Of a stretch of 16,338 bases of DNA, positions 5,837 through 13,216 are shown piece after piece (position 1 is the stretch's first letter; every line of letters begins with the position of its first letter). The position numbers were made by a program, and so were the translations under genes. The notes under the pieces were generated by a model. That model was given only the letters and a program-made list of their open reading frames with translations, searched no databases and was not told where the DNA came from. Source of the DNA: Candidatus Uhrbacteria bacterium (lineage in GTDB: Bacteria > Patescibacteriota > Patescibacteriia > 2-12-FULL-60-25); contig JAHFIK010000029.1 in NCBI GenBank assembly GCA_023246415.1, forward strand, positions 1 to 16,338, in the 5' to 3' direction.

Positions 5837-8239
5837 CTATCCGCTCATCTTCGCGAACCCGATAAACAGGAGGGTGAAGAGTCCGGTCATCAGGAACGGG
5901 GCGACGTCTGAGAGGACGTTTCGCTTTTGTGGGCGGAACCCTTTGAGGAGAAGGGAATTTGTGACAACAGAAACGGAACTCAGTGCCATCGCAAGCCCGG
6001 CGAGTTCTGGGCGCAGGACCATGCCGAGGCCGATGAACGCGCGTGCGGCGATCGGAATCCCAACGACATTATAGAAGAGGGAGAAGAATAGATTTTGGCG
6101 CACTTTTCCCATCGTCTGTTTGCTGAGCGTGATGGCGGTGATGACATCGCGGAGATCATTTTTGATGATCACGATTCCGCCCGCTTCCATAGCCACATCC
6201 GTGCCGTTCCCCATCGCAATGCCGACATCGGCTTGCGCCAGCGCGGGGCTGTCATTAATCCCATCGCCAACCATTGCCACATGGAGGCCTTGGGATTGCA
6301 GTTTCTTCACTTCATTCGCTTTGTCCTGCGGGAGCACTTCGGCAAGGACATTCGTGATCCCGGCTTGTTTCGCGATTGCCCGCGCCGTCCGTTCGTTGTC
6401 ACCCGTGATCATGAAGACTTGAATCTTCATTGACTGGAGGCGTGCAATCGCTTCAGTCGAAGTCTCTTTGAGGACGTCAGCGGCCGCAATGATGCCGAGG
6501 ATGTGTTCTTTGGTTGCGAGGATCATCGCGGTTTTTCCCGCCTCTTCAAGTCGCTGAAGTTTTCGTTCAGCGGGCCCGTGGTCGAGATGGAGTTGCGCCA
6601 TCAACTTTCGATTGCCGAGATAGTACTCCGTATCACCAATGGTTCCGGCCACGCCATGCCCCGGGATCGCACGGAAGCTGGTGACGTCGGTGATGAGCGC
6701 CTGCTCTTCTTTTGCGTACGTGTAAATACTTTCTGCGAGCGGGTGCTCAGACGTTTTTTCGAGACTGCCTGCGATGCTGAGTAGGCGATCTTCGTTTGCG
6801 TCGGAAAGCGAGATGATATCCGTCACTTCTGGTTTTCCTTTCGTGAGGGTTCCGGTTTTATCGAAGACCACAGCCGTGATCTGCGATGCGGCTTCCAGTG
6901 GTTCACCGCCTTTGATGAGCACGCCGTACTCCGCGCCTTTTCCCGTTCCAACCATCACGGCCGTTGGCGTCCCTAACCCCAAGGCACACGGACAGGCAAT
7001 CACGATGACGGACACGAATGCGAGGAGCGCAAAGGAGAGCGTCGATCCAAGGAAGAAATACCAGACGAGGAACGTCGCCATCGCCACGACGATGACGGCA
7101 GGGACGAACCAGGCAGAGATGCGATCCGCGTAGGCCTGGATCGGGGCTTTAGACCCTTGAGCATCCTCAATCAGACGGATGATCTGCGCGAGCGCGGTTT
7201 CTGATCCGACTTTTGTAGCCGTGAACTCGAAGCTCCCATTTTTATTGATGGTTGAGCCGATGACCGAATCTCCCGCTTTCTTTTCAACGGGGATACTTTC
7301 TCCAGTCAGCATTGATTCGTCGACCGATGAACTTCCGGCTGTGATAACGCCGTCGACCGGGATTTTTTCGCCAGGTCGAACCACGATCGTATCGCCATGG
7401 GCGACCTGGTCAACGGGGAGGTCGATGAGCTCGTCACCGCGTTTGATGCGGGCCGTTTTCGCCTGAAGGCCCATGAGTTTTTTGATGGCATCGCTCGTTT
7501 TGCCTTTTGCATTCGCCTCCAGCCATTTGCCCATGAGGACGAAGGTAATGAGGAAGACGCTGACTTCGAAGTAGAGATCTGGAATCTTCGTGCCCATTGG
7601 CGCAAGGACGGATCCATGTTGAACCACGTATCGAATGAACTCGAAGATGCTGTAGATGATCGCCGTGCTTGTACCGATGGCAATCAAGCTATCCATATTG
7701 AACGTTTTCATCTTCAAGCTCGCCCACGCACCTTGGTAGAAGCCGAGGCCGAGGATGAACTGAACGGGGAGGGCGAGGAGAAGTGACAGGAGACCCATGA
7801 CCGGCATGATCTGATCTCTCAGCGGGAGGCCGGGAATGAAGTCGAACAGCATGAACAGGAACAGCGGGATACTGAACGCAACGCCCGTCAGGAACTTCTT
7901 TTTGTAGGAGGCGATTTCTTCCGTCCGTTTTTTGCGGTCAGCGTCCGGGTCACTTCGGACTTCGATCTCTGCGCGATATCCCGCATCATGGACGGCTGTG
8001 ATGATCTGTTGTTCATTGACGCGCTGTTCGTCAAAATCGACGCGCGCTTTTTCTGCGCCGTAGTTTACGGTGACGTGTGTGACACCGGGGAGCTTTTTAA
8101 TCTTTCGTTCAATCAGATTCGCGCAGCTTGCACAGTGCATCCCGTACAGCGTGAGGTGAGTCCGCTTCGTTGTTGGTGATTCCCGATGATCGGGATCCTG
8201 CTCGGCGATTTCCGGAGCAGAGACGGGGGCCGGATTCAT
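5837..8239 (-). CDS. copA: Copper-exporting P1B-type ATPase, 800 aa
   Basis: Membrane pump that uses ATP to move Cu(I) out of the cytoplasm. An N-terminal HMA domain (about 27-92) has GMHCASC with Cys36 and Cys39. Then come the transmembrane helices, actuator TGES (312-315), the CPC metal site at 416-418 in TM6, phosphorylation motif DKTGTLT with Asp460, SEHPLAE (497-503), TGDN (612-615) and GDGINDSPA (658-666). The YN pair (723-724) and MALSS (751-755) in the last core helices are the Cu(I) group (P1B-1) signature. Oddity: after the usual end near 768, a further hydrophobic segment (about 779-797) follows. The start codon overlaps the copZ stop as ATGA, so the two are translationally coupled. 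Ag(I) is a likely second substrate. Confidence 0.96.
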   Translation of the reverse strand: MNPAPVSAPEIAEQDPDHRESPTTKRTHLTLYGMHCASCANLIERKIKKLPGVTHVTVNYGAEKARVDFDEQRVNEQQIITAVHDAGYRAEIEVRSDPDADRKKRTEEIASYKKKFLTGVAFSIPLFLFMLFDFIPGLPLRDQIMPVMGLLSLLLALPVQFILGLGFYQGAWASLKMKTFNMDSLIAIGTSTAIIYSIFEFIRYVVQHGSVLAPMGTKIPDLYFEVSVFLITFVLMGKWLEANAKGKTSDAIKKLMGLQAKTARIKRGDELIDLPVDQVAHGDTIVVRPGEKIPVDGVITAGSSSVDESMLTGESIPVEKKAGDSVIGSTINKNGSFEFTATKVGSETALAQIIRLIEDAQGSKAPIQAYADRISAWFVPAVIVVAMATFLVWYFFLGSTLSFALLAFVSVIVIACPCALGLGTPTAVMVGTGKGAEYGVLIKGGEPLEAASQITAVVFDKTGTLTKGKPEVTDIISLSDANEDRLLSIAGSLEKTSEHPLAESIYTYAKEEQALITDVTSFRAIPGHGVAGTIGDTEYYLGNRKLMAQLHLDHGPAERKLQRLEEAGKTAMILATKEHILGIIAAADVLKETSTEAIARLQSMKIQVFMITGDNERTARAIAKQAGITNVLAEVLPQDKANEVKKLQSQGLHVAMVGDGINDSPALAQADVGIAMGNGTDVAMEAGGIVIIKNDLRDVITAITLSKQTMGKVRQNLFFSLFYNVVGIPIAARAFIGLGMVLRPELAGLAMALSSVSVVTNSLLLKGFRPQKRNVLSDVAPFLMTGLFTLLFIGFAKMSG

Positions 8240-8445
8240 ACCGGCGTTGCGGAGTATTCCCCGAGTGCGGCGATTTCTTCTTGGAGGCGCTCGGTATCAA
8301 CCGTTTCATCATGCTCGATCCGTGCGCGGCCGGTTGCGAGATCAACCAGACACGCGGTGACGCCCGGGATGTCGTGGCACACGTCTTCAATGAGCGTTTT
8401 GCAGGAGGAACAATGCATTCCCTTGATATTCAATGTGGTGGTCAT
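8236..8445 (-). CDS. copZ: CopZ-like copper chaperone (HMA domain), 69 aa
   Basis: A stand-alone heavy-metal-associated domain: MTTTLNIKGMHCSSCKTLIE at the N-terminus with the Cu(I)-binding CSSC (Cys12, Cys15), then the beta-alpha-beta pattern VTACLVDLATGRARIEHD. Such proteins carry Cu(I) in the cytoplasm and hand it to the HMA domain or entry site of CopA, the next gene, whose start overlaps this stop. No SD is visible before the ATG. A palindromic element lies 66 nt upstream. The C-terminus (GEYSATPV) ends right after the fold. Another HMA-dependent partner (mercury type) is possible, but the CPC ATPase next door favours copper. Confidence 0.9.
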   Translation of the reverse strand: MTTTLNIKGMHCSSCKTLIEDVCHDIPGVTACLVDLATGRARIEHDETVDTERLQEEIAALGEYSATPV

Positions 8446-8499
8446 AGCGATGATAGAGTGAGACTAACTTTTTTCGTTTTAGAAACATCTCTTTACGAT

Positions 8500-8655
8500 C
8501 GTGCTCCCTTCCATTTTCCCGAGGAGTCTGCGACGAGGGATCCCTTGGAAGCGAGATTTGGATGAAGAAGTTGCAACTTCTCTTTCGGATATCCTTTCCA
8601 AGGGGTCCCTCGTCGATGACTCCTCGGGAAAATGAATAAGAAAGAGTGTTTTCGT
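8500..8655. repeat. Palindromic element, copy 1, upstream of copZ
   Basis: Two 39-nt arms (8512-8550 and 8596-8634) match at 36 positions; they share GAGGAGTC, CGACGAGGGA and CCCTTGGAA. The 45-nt loop contains a perfect 16-bp palindrome, AGAAGTTGCAACTTCT (8566-8581). Flanks also match copy 2 (GTGCTCCCT on one side, AAGAAAGA on the other). It sits between the stop of the fused copper protein and the copZ start and may act as a terminator for the former. Confidence 0.75.
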
Positions 8656-8679
8656 CGTTCTTCGTGAGATGCTCCTTTT

Positions 8680-10329
8680 CTACGTCGCGGGTTCCACCGT
8701 AAAGCTTCCCCGATACATGCCCATGGAACAGCTGAACGGAATTTCACCTGCGGTTTTTGGAGTGAATTCAATAACATTTGATGCGTCGGTCGCTAACAAT
8801 TTCTGGATGCCGAGCTGACGAGAAACAAGAACGCTCGCACAGCCGCCGCCATTCGTCGCATCGATTTCCCAGCGGACGGGTGTGCCCGCTTTGATCGTGA
8901 AATGATTGGGGTGATAGCCACTGGCGGTCACCGTCATCTTTACGACTTGAGGTTCGCCGTTGGTCGGAGCCGTGTCAGATCCGTTGTTCGCGGTTGCGGT
9001 GATGGTTGTTGCGGCGTTCGCGTTGAAGGTCGGGAGGGAGATTGGGTACCCAGCAATCGCGAGACCGTTCTGAATATTCCAGAGGCCGAGGACGATCACG
9101 AGTGCGCCGGAGAATTTGAAGAAGAATCGTCCGGCTTTTCCTTTCAGTGAACTGGACGCCCAGCCAAGGGCCGTGAGTGCGGGTGCGGTGCCAAGAGCGA
9201 AGACGCCAAGCGAAAGCGCGCCCGTGATAAAGCTTCCGGTGGTGAGGGCGTAGAGCTGGAGTGCTTGTGTGAATCCGCAGGGGAGGAAGAACGTCGCACT
9301 GCCTAAGATGAGAGGCATCAGCGGATGTTCTTTTCCTTCGGCATCCATGACTCGATGTGAAATCGCTTTTGGCATGCTTGGAATAAGCGCCTTGAGCCAT
9401 GCCGGAGCGATTTGCAACATCTCAAGCCCCATGATGATCATGTAGATAGCGGCGAGAATTGCGATCCCTGCGGTGACGAGCGGAGAAGGGGTGAGTGCTT
9501 TGCCGATGAGGCCAAGCAGTCCTCCTAAGAGAGCGTATCCAGCAATACGTCCGATGATGAACAGCGCGACAGGGCGCATGCGTCCCATCGGACCCGATGA
9601 GCCATATCGTTCATTGAATCGCGCGGCCGTGGAGAGAAGGAGTCCGCCGGAAACCGCGATGCAGGAAGAGCTCGCGGCCACGAGTCCGATCACGAAAATC
9701 GCTCCAAGACTCACGGTTGATCCAATCGCAATGCTTGTCTTGAAGAGCCCGAGGCTCGTGAGGATTTTCCCAAGAATGAGCACGAGAGCGAATAACCCAA
9801 TGAGCTGGGCGATAGATGGTCGTGTGGTTTTTTGACCGGTTCCACGTGCGCTCACGATGTATTTCCCTTCGCCAAGTGCGGTTTGAAGCTGGGCGATGGT
9901 CGGCACGGTTCCGCGAGCCGTAATTTTTGCCGTTCCATTTGAAGCGTGGACGTCGACGGAATCGATCCCGTCCAGTTTTTTCCAGCATCGTTCAACAATG
10001 AGCTCGCAGCTGTGACACGTCATCCCGTCGATATGCACGTTCATGACGGATGATGGCGCATTCGCTGAGGATGCGGAGTCGGGTGACGCTGCTTGATCGC
10101 GCAGGTGGAATCCTTCGGCGGCAAGGGTTGTTTTAATGGTGGTGCAATCGAGTGGTTCTGAGCTCAAGATGCAGAGCGTTCGGCGTTCCGGATTGGCATC
10201 GACCGTTTGTGATCCATTGATGTGCTCGAATTGATGTCGAAGCAGACGCCGAATCTGTTCCGCACGATCCGCGCTGTTCAGTGCATCGACATTGAATTGA
10301 TAGCAATGTGAGAGAGGGGAGTGATCCAT
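8680..10329 (-). CDS. HMA / TauE-SafE-like membrane / cupredoxin fusion protein, 549 aa
   Basis: Start ATG 10329 opens MDHSPLSHCYQFNV; the frame is open to 10545, but the extra part runs through a palindromic repeat. Residues 1-75 look like an HMA-type fold lacking the CxxC motif. Residues 95-160 are a second HMA domain with GMTCHSC (Cys105, Cys108). Residues 172-425 form a helical domain of the COG2836 sulfite-exporter/DsbD-like type, with SSSCIAVSGG (Cys223) and FFLPCGFTQALQLYAL (Cys351). Residues 462-547 are a cupredoxin: GYHPNHFTIKAGTPVRW, GGGCAS (Cys497) and FSCSMGMYRG (Cys534, with Met ligands). Such fusions are found in copper-handling loci. A role in passing copper across the membrane to an extracytoplasmic site is inference. 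No SD is visible. Confidence 0.88.
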   Translation of the reverse strand: MDHSPLSHCYQFNVDALNSADRAEQIRRLLRHQFEHINGSQTVDANPERRTLCILSSEPLDCTTIKTTLAAEGFHLRDQAASPDSASSANAPSSVMNVHIDGMTCHSCELIVERCWKKLDGIDSVDVHASNGTAKITARGTVPTIAQLQTALGEGKYIVSARGTGQKTTRPSIAQLIGLFALVLILGKILTSLGLFKTSIAIGSTVSLGAIFVIGLVAASSSCIAVSGGLLLSTAARFNERYGSSGPMGRMRPVALFIIGRIAGYALLGGLLGLIGKALTPSPLVTAGIAILAAIYMIIMGLEMLQIAPAWLKALIPSMPKAISHRVMDAEGKEHPLMPLILGSATFFLPCGFTQALQLYALTTGSFITGALSLGVFALGTAPALTALGWASSSLKGKAGRFFFKFSGALVIVLGLWNIQNGLAIAGYPISLPTFNANAATTITATANNGSDTAPTNGEPQVVKMTVTASGYHPNHFTIKAGTPVRWEIDATNGGGCASVLVSRQLGIQKLLATDASNVIEFTPKTAGEIPFSCSMGMYRGSFTVEPAT

Positions 10330-10379
10330 AGAAGGTTGAAAGAGTAATATCGTCTGATTGTCGACTTCGTCTGAGTTGT

Positions 10380-10495
10380 ACTCCCTATTCCTTTCCTGAG
10401 GAGTCCGCGACGAAGGATCCCTTTCGTTTGTTTTGACTCTTCCAAGGGATCCCTCGTCGGTGACTCCTCGGGAAAGTGAACAAAGAAAGATGGTG
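10380..10495. repeat. Palindromic element, copy 2, upstream of the fused copper protein
   Basis: Arms 10391-10423 and 10444-10476 match at 29 of 33 positions around a 20-nt loop, and both are homologous to copy 1 (GAGGAGTC, GATCCCTT). Homology continues outside the arms (GTACTCCCT and AAAGAAAGA). It ends 61 nt before the start at 10329, close to the 66-nt distance of copy 1 from copZ. The internal palindrome of copy 1 is missing here. Confidence 0.75.
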
Positions 10496-10499
10496 CGAG

Positions 10500-10549
10500 A
10501 AACAAAATAGCGATCGGCGGTGAGAAGAATCCCACGCGAAACCAATCGC
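10500..10549 (-). terminator. Possible terminator after the Cys-rich membrane protein
   Basis: On the minus strand GCGATTGG (10549-10542) can pair with CCGATCGC (10517-10510), with one G-U, around a 24-nt loop, followed by TATTTTGTTT. The long loop makes this uncertain; the adjacent palindromic element could do the same job. Confidence 0.35.
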
Positions 10550-10555
10550 CAGCGA

Positions 10556-11002
10556 CTATGCGAAAATTTTCGAATTCAAAATCCCTTCGCTGAAGGCGAG
10601 GACGAGAAAGTTTGGTGAAACAGCCTGAAGCAAGCGTCTTTGAAGATATCGGAGTTTTGTCCGAATACGTGCGTGATCAGCGCGATCCGTTGTGTTTGCG
10701 AAGACCCAGGTCGCGAGGAGTGTGAGGCTGATGATCGCGAGGAAGGAGGAGGTCGCATCGGTGTTCATTGATGGATACAGGAACGCGAACGTGGACATGT
10801 GGTCCTGTGTGAGCGATCCACAAGCCGATATCCCGTGATCACATCCATCCATCCCATCGCTGAAATGGATCGCGGTCGTCATTTCAGAGGAACAGCTCAT
10901 CCCGCAGGTCATGAGCGATTGCTTGCACACGCTAACGACCGACACAAGGAGAAGTGTCGCGATGACGAGCCCGGAGGCCAGGTTCTTGAAGGGGAGCTTC
11001 AT
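10556..11002 (-). CDS. Cys/His/Met-rich small membrane protein in the copper cluster, 148 aa
   Basis: No family recognised. A signal or anchor helix spans about 9-25 (ASGLVIATLLLVSVVSVC). Next is a segment rich in possible metal ligands (residues 26-70: CKQS, MTCGMSCSSEM, HFSDGMDGCDHG, ACG, DHM), then a second helix (about 84-101) and a basic, Leu-rich C-terminal part ending in FSEGILNSKIFA. The spacing of Cys, Met and His between two helices, and its place directly upstream of the copper fusion protein, suggest an extracytoplasmic metal-binding or sensing role; this is inference. A strong promoter lies so close that the mRNA would be leaderless or nearly so. GGAAGG sits only 2 nt before the ATG, too close to act as a normal SD. 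Confidence 0.7.
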   Translation of the reverse strand: MKLPFKNLASGLVIATLLLVSVVSVCKQSLMTCGMSCSSEMTTAIHFSDGMDGCDHGISACGSLTQDHMSTFAFLYPSMNTDATSSFLAIISLTLLATWVFANTTDRADHARIRTKLRYLQRRLLQAVSPNFLVLAFSEGILNSKIFA

Positions 11003-11010
11003 TCCTTCCG

Positions 11011-11039
11011 AATATACAGGAATACGCGGGGAGGGTCAA
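11011..11039 (-). promoter_or_regulatory. Sigma70-type promoter for the copper cluster
   Basis: TTGACC (11039-11034), a 17-bp spacer and TATATT (11016-11011) make the best consensus promoter in the window. The -35 box overlaps the stop codon of the phosphoesterase gene. The ATG at 11002 starts 8 nt after the -10 box, so the transcript should begin at or 1-3 nt before the start codon. Confidence 0.65.
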
Positions 11040-11962
11040 AAACGAAAGACATCCGACATCGCAGATGTTGAACTCGGGGCACCGAATGATCGCGTGATCC
11101 CCAGTCCTTGGATGAATGTCTTGAATAGATTTTGATGCTGATAAAACGTGGTTGATTTGTATCCCGCCTTCACGTCGGTCCCAACCATAATGACCGGATC
11201 ATGTCCGCCACCATGCGCCTTATCGCTCATCTTCCCTTCATCAAACGTGATGACGAGCAGTCCGCTCTTCATGAAGTCGCTATTCTTGAGGAGCGGAGCG
11301 AGATTCTTTTTCAGCCAGGCGTCCGCAACGAGGGTGCCGCAGTCATGCGCGTCGTTGCAGGCATCGGGGACGATGAGGGAGAAGTCGGGGAGTGCGTTCG
11401 CAACAAGATCGCTCGCGAACTGCGTGAATGGAACCATCTTTGCCGCTTCGGTCGTATGTGATCTCACGTCACTGAAGTACGCAAAGGGATTGTGACGTTT
11501 GAGATAGCGATGTGAATTCCCGCCGAGATACCCAACATAGGGAAGTCCCTCGTCATACGATTTCCAGCTCTTTCCCAGCGCGGTGAGTTCTCGTGCGATG
11601 TTGTCGGCGGTCGATGTGCCGGTGTAGGTATCATTTCGTGTGACGACTTTTCCCGTCGTGAGCATGAAATAGTTTCCAATGGAGGGATGGACGTTCGCGT
11701 AATAGTTTGTTGCGAGCGCACCTTGTTTGATAAGCGAATTCAGATACGGCATGGACTTCGATCCGACGACTTGGTTGTAGGATCGATTCTCCAGCATGAC
11801 GAGCACGATGTGGTCATAGCGAGGGACGGATGCGGTTTCGGTTGTTGTCGAGGCGAGCGCAGGTGGGGCGATACACGACACGAATAGCGGTCCAACGATA
11901 ACGAAAACAGAGATGCTTTTGAGCAAACGGATGACAAGTCCCTGAATTCGTTTCATCGCCAT
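11036..11962 (-). CDS. Secreted phosphoesterase (PF04185-type, acid phosphatase / phospholipase C superfamily), 308 aa
   Basis: Exported enzyme that hydrolyses phosphate esters; substrate unknown. An N-terminal signal spans about 10-37 (hydrophobic stretch, then PPALA); a Cys at 30 in FVSC is a weak lipobox alternative. Family landmarks: HIVLVMLENRSYNQVVG (51-67), ANVHPSIGNYFMLTTG (89-104, where the family usually has HPSLPNY), PDFSLIVPDACNDAHDCG, VITFDEG and GGGHDPVIMVG, which carry the metal-binding Asp, Glu and His residues. The length of 308 fits the short bacterial members. Two ATGs, 11962 and 11956, are possible. The first lies 2 nt after the stop of the upstream 78-residue gene, indicating co-transcription. 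I saw no SD of note. Confidence 0.88.
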   Translation of the reverse strand: MAMKRIQGLVIRLLKSISVFVIVGPLFVSCIAPPALASTTTETASVPRYDHIVLVMLENRSYNQVVGSKSMPYLNSLIKQGALATNYYANVHPSIGNYFMLTTGKVVTRNDTYTGTSTADNIARELTALGKSWKSYDEGLPYVGYLGGNSHRYLKRHNPFAYFSDVRSHTTEAAKMVPFTQFASDLVANALPDFSLIVPDACNDAHDCGTLVADAWLKKNLAPLLKNSDFMKSGLLVITFDEGKMSDKAHGGGHDPVIMVGTDVKAGYKSTTFYQHQNLFKTFIQGLGITRSFGAPSSTSAMSDVFRF

Positions 11963-11964
11963 AG

Positions 11965-12201
11965 CTACATCTTTAAGAGCTCAAGGAGCTTGTAGATTAC
12001 AACGGCTGGCCAGACGAGCGCCTTCAAAACGCCGATGAGGCCAGCCATGAAGCTTCCGGCATGTTGGATAAAGTATATGGCCGCGCCAATGATTCCAAGT
12101 CCGTAGACAGCTCCGCCTCCGGTGCCACAGGCATTCCGTGACCCGCACGGACATCCGTTCTTTTTTCTATCTAATCCACACGTCTTTATTTCTTCGGTCA
12201 T
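11965..12201 (-). CDS. Small Cys-rich N-terminus membrane protein, 78 aa
   Basis: Start chosen at ATG 12201, giving MTEEIKTCGLDRKKNGCPCG. The longer frame to 12354 would run through a terminator and into the tRNA gene and is rejected. Four Cys at positions 8, 17, 19 and 25 (CGL...GCPCGSRNACG) precede a Gly-rich turn and two hydrophobic segments (about 31-56 and 57-77). The Cys cluster could bind a metal or form disulfides. No family recognised. The stop lies 2 nt before the phosphoesterase start, so the two genes form an operon. A poly-T tract and AT-rich stretch precede it, but I could not assign a clear promoter. Confidence 0.65.
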   Translation of the reverse strand: MTEEIKTCGLDRKKNGCPCGSRNACGTGGGAVYGLGIIGAAIYFIQHAGSFMAGLIGVLKALVWPAVVIYKLLELLKM

Positions 12202-12297
12202 ATGATGAGAAGTGATTTGTATTAAAAAAATCTCATTCAACCCTAGCATAACGAGATACCTCCGCGAAGTGCTCAAACGGATTGACGATGGAATAAC

Positions 12298-12324
12298 AAA
12301 AATCCCGCTTTCACGGGATTTTTG
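12298..12324. terminator. Bidirectional terminator after tRNA-Ser
   Basis: AAAATCCCG, loop CTTTCA, CGGGATTTTT: the six-pair core stem 12302-12307/12314-12319 is flanked by A-run and T-run on both sides, so it works in either direction. On the minus strand it follows the tRNA 3' end by a few bases. Confidence 0.85.
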
Positions 12325-12326
12325 TA

Positions 12327-12416
<90 letters not shown>

Positions 12417-12443
12417 AGGTGTTGGTCGATTCTAACGCACGGG

Positions 12444-12472
12444 AGCGTACGGGTTTTAACGGTTTTCGTCAA
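12444..12472 (-). promoter_or_regulatory. tRNA-Ser promoter
   Basis: TTGACG (12472-12467), a 17-bp spacer and TACGCT (12449-12444) on the minus strand, 27 nt before the mature tRNA 5' end. An alternative -10, TAGAAT, lies closer to the tRNA but has no -35. Confidence 0.55.
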
Positions 12473-12565
12473 TCAGGTTCGAGCACAATGAGGGGTTTTG
12501 CGTTTCTGGATGAGTGAAGACCTCTCATCTGCTTTATCTTCGAAGGCTGATGGACCGGCTGTCAC

Positions 12566-12594
12566 TTCACGGATCTCTTAAGGAGAAGTAGGAT
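12566..12594 (+). promoter_or_regulatory. Promoter for the DUF4256 gene, placed close to its ATG
   Basis: TTCACG (12566-12571), 17 bp, TAGGAT (12589-12594), then 7 nt to the ATG at 12602. The spacer holds AAGGAG, which looks like an SD but is 15 nt or more from the ATG and would not be transcribed from this promoter. If transcription started further upstream, the AAGGAG would be in the leader but badly spaced. Confidence 0.4.
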
Positions 12595-12601
12595 TACTCA
12601 T

Positions 12602-13177
12602 ATGAAGAACAGCCATCGCGACAAAAAGGCGTTTTCCGCGGACCAGCGTGAACAGCTCCTTACGGTGCTGAAGACGCGGTTTGAGAAAAATAAGAATCGT
12701 CACAACGGGCTTGAGTGGGCGAATGTTCAGGCGCGGTTGAATGCACATCCCGAAAAGCTGCAATCACTCCATGCCATGGAAGAAACAGGCGGTGAACCGG
12801 ATGTTGTGGGTCAGGACAAAAAGACAGGCGAATATCTCTTCGTTGATTGTTCGGCGGAAAGCCCGACTGACCGCAGAAGTTTGTGTTACGACCGTGAGGC
12901 ATTGGAATCGAGAAAAGAACATAAGCCAAAAAACAGCGCGATCGGTTTGGCGACGGCGATGGGAATTGAGCTGTTAACAGAAGAGGAATATCGGACTCTG
13001 CAAACGCTTGGATCGTTTGATGCGAAGACTTCAAGTTGGCTGAAGACGCCATCTGAGATCAGAAAACTCGGCGGTGCCATTTTTGCGGATTTTCGTTTTG
13101 GTAGAGTTTTTGTGTATCACAACGGGGCGGAGTCCTACTATGCCGGTCGGGGATTCCGCGGCTCACTCAGGGTCTAG
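12602..13177 (+). CDS. DUF4256 family protein, 191 aa
   Basis: Cytoplasmic protein of unknown function, matching the DUF4256 pattern I recall: QREQLLTVLKTRFEKN, HNGLEWANVQARL, EETGGEPDVVGQDKKTGEYLFVDCSAESP, then SLCYDREALESRKEHKP, MGIELLTEEEYRTLQ, FDAKTSSWLKTPSEIRKLGGAIFADFRFGRVFVYHNGAESYYAGRGFRG. The length of about 190 residues fits the family. The conserved CSAESP..R and WLKTP blocks suggest an enzyme-like pocket, but no activity is known to me. There is no signal peptide. It starts a plus-strand group diverging from tRNA-Ser, followed after 39 nt by the HD-domain gene. Confidence 0.88.
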   Translation: MKNSHRDKKAFSADQREQLLTVLKTRFEKNKNRHNGLEWANVQARLNAHPEKLQSLHAMEETGGEPDVVGQDKKTGEYLFVDCSAESPTDRRSLCYDREALESRKEHKPKNSAIGLATAMGIELLTEEEYRTLQTLGSFDAKTSSWLKTPSEIRKLGGAIFADFRFGRVFVYHNGAESYYAGRGFRGSLRV

Positions 13178-13216
13178 GGTTATTTTGCGATTTTAATAGA
13201 TTATTGCGTTTCATGT

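Noticed and set aside
10330..10545. 72-residue upstream extension of the HMA/TauE/cupredoxin protein
   Set aside because: The extension is translated from a palindromic repeat that also occurs upstream of copZ in non-coding DNA.
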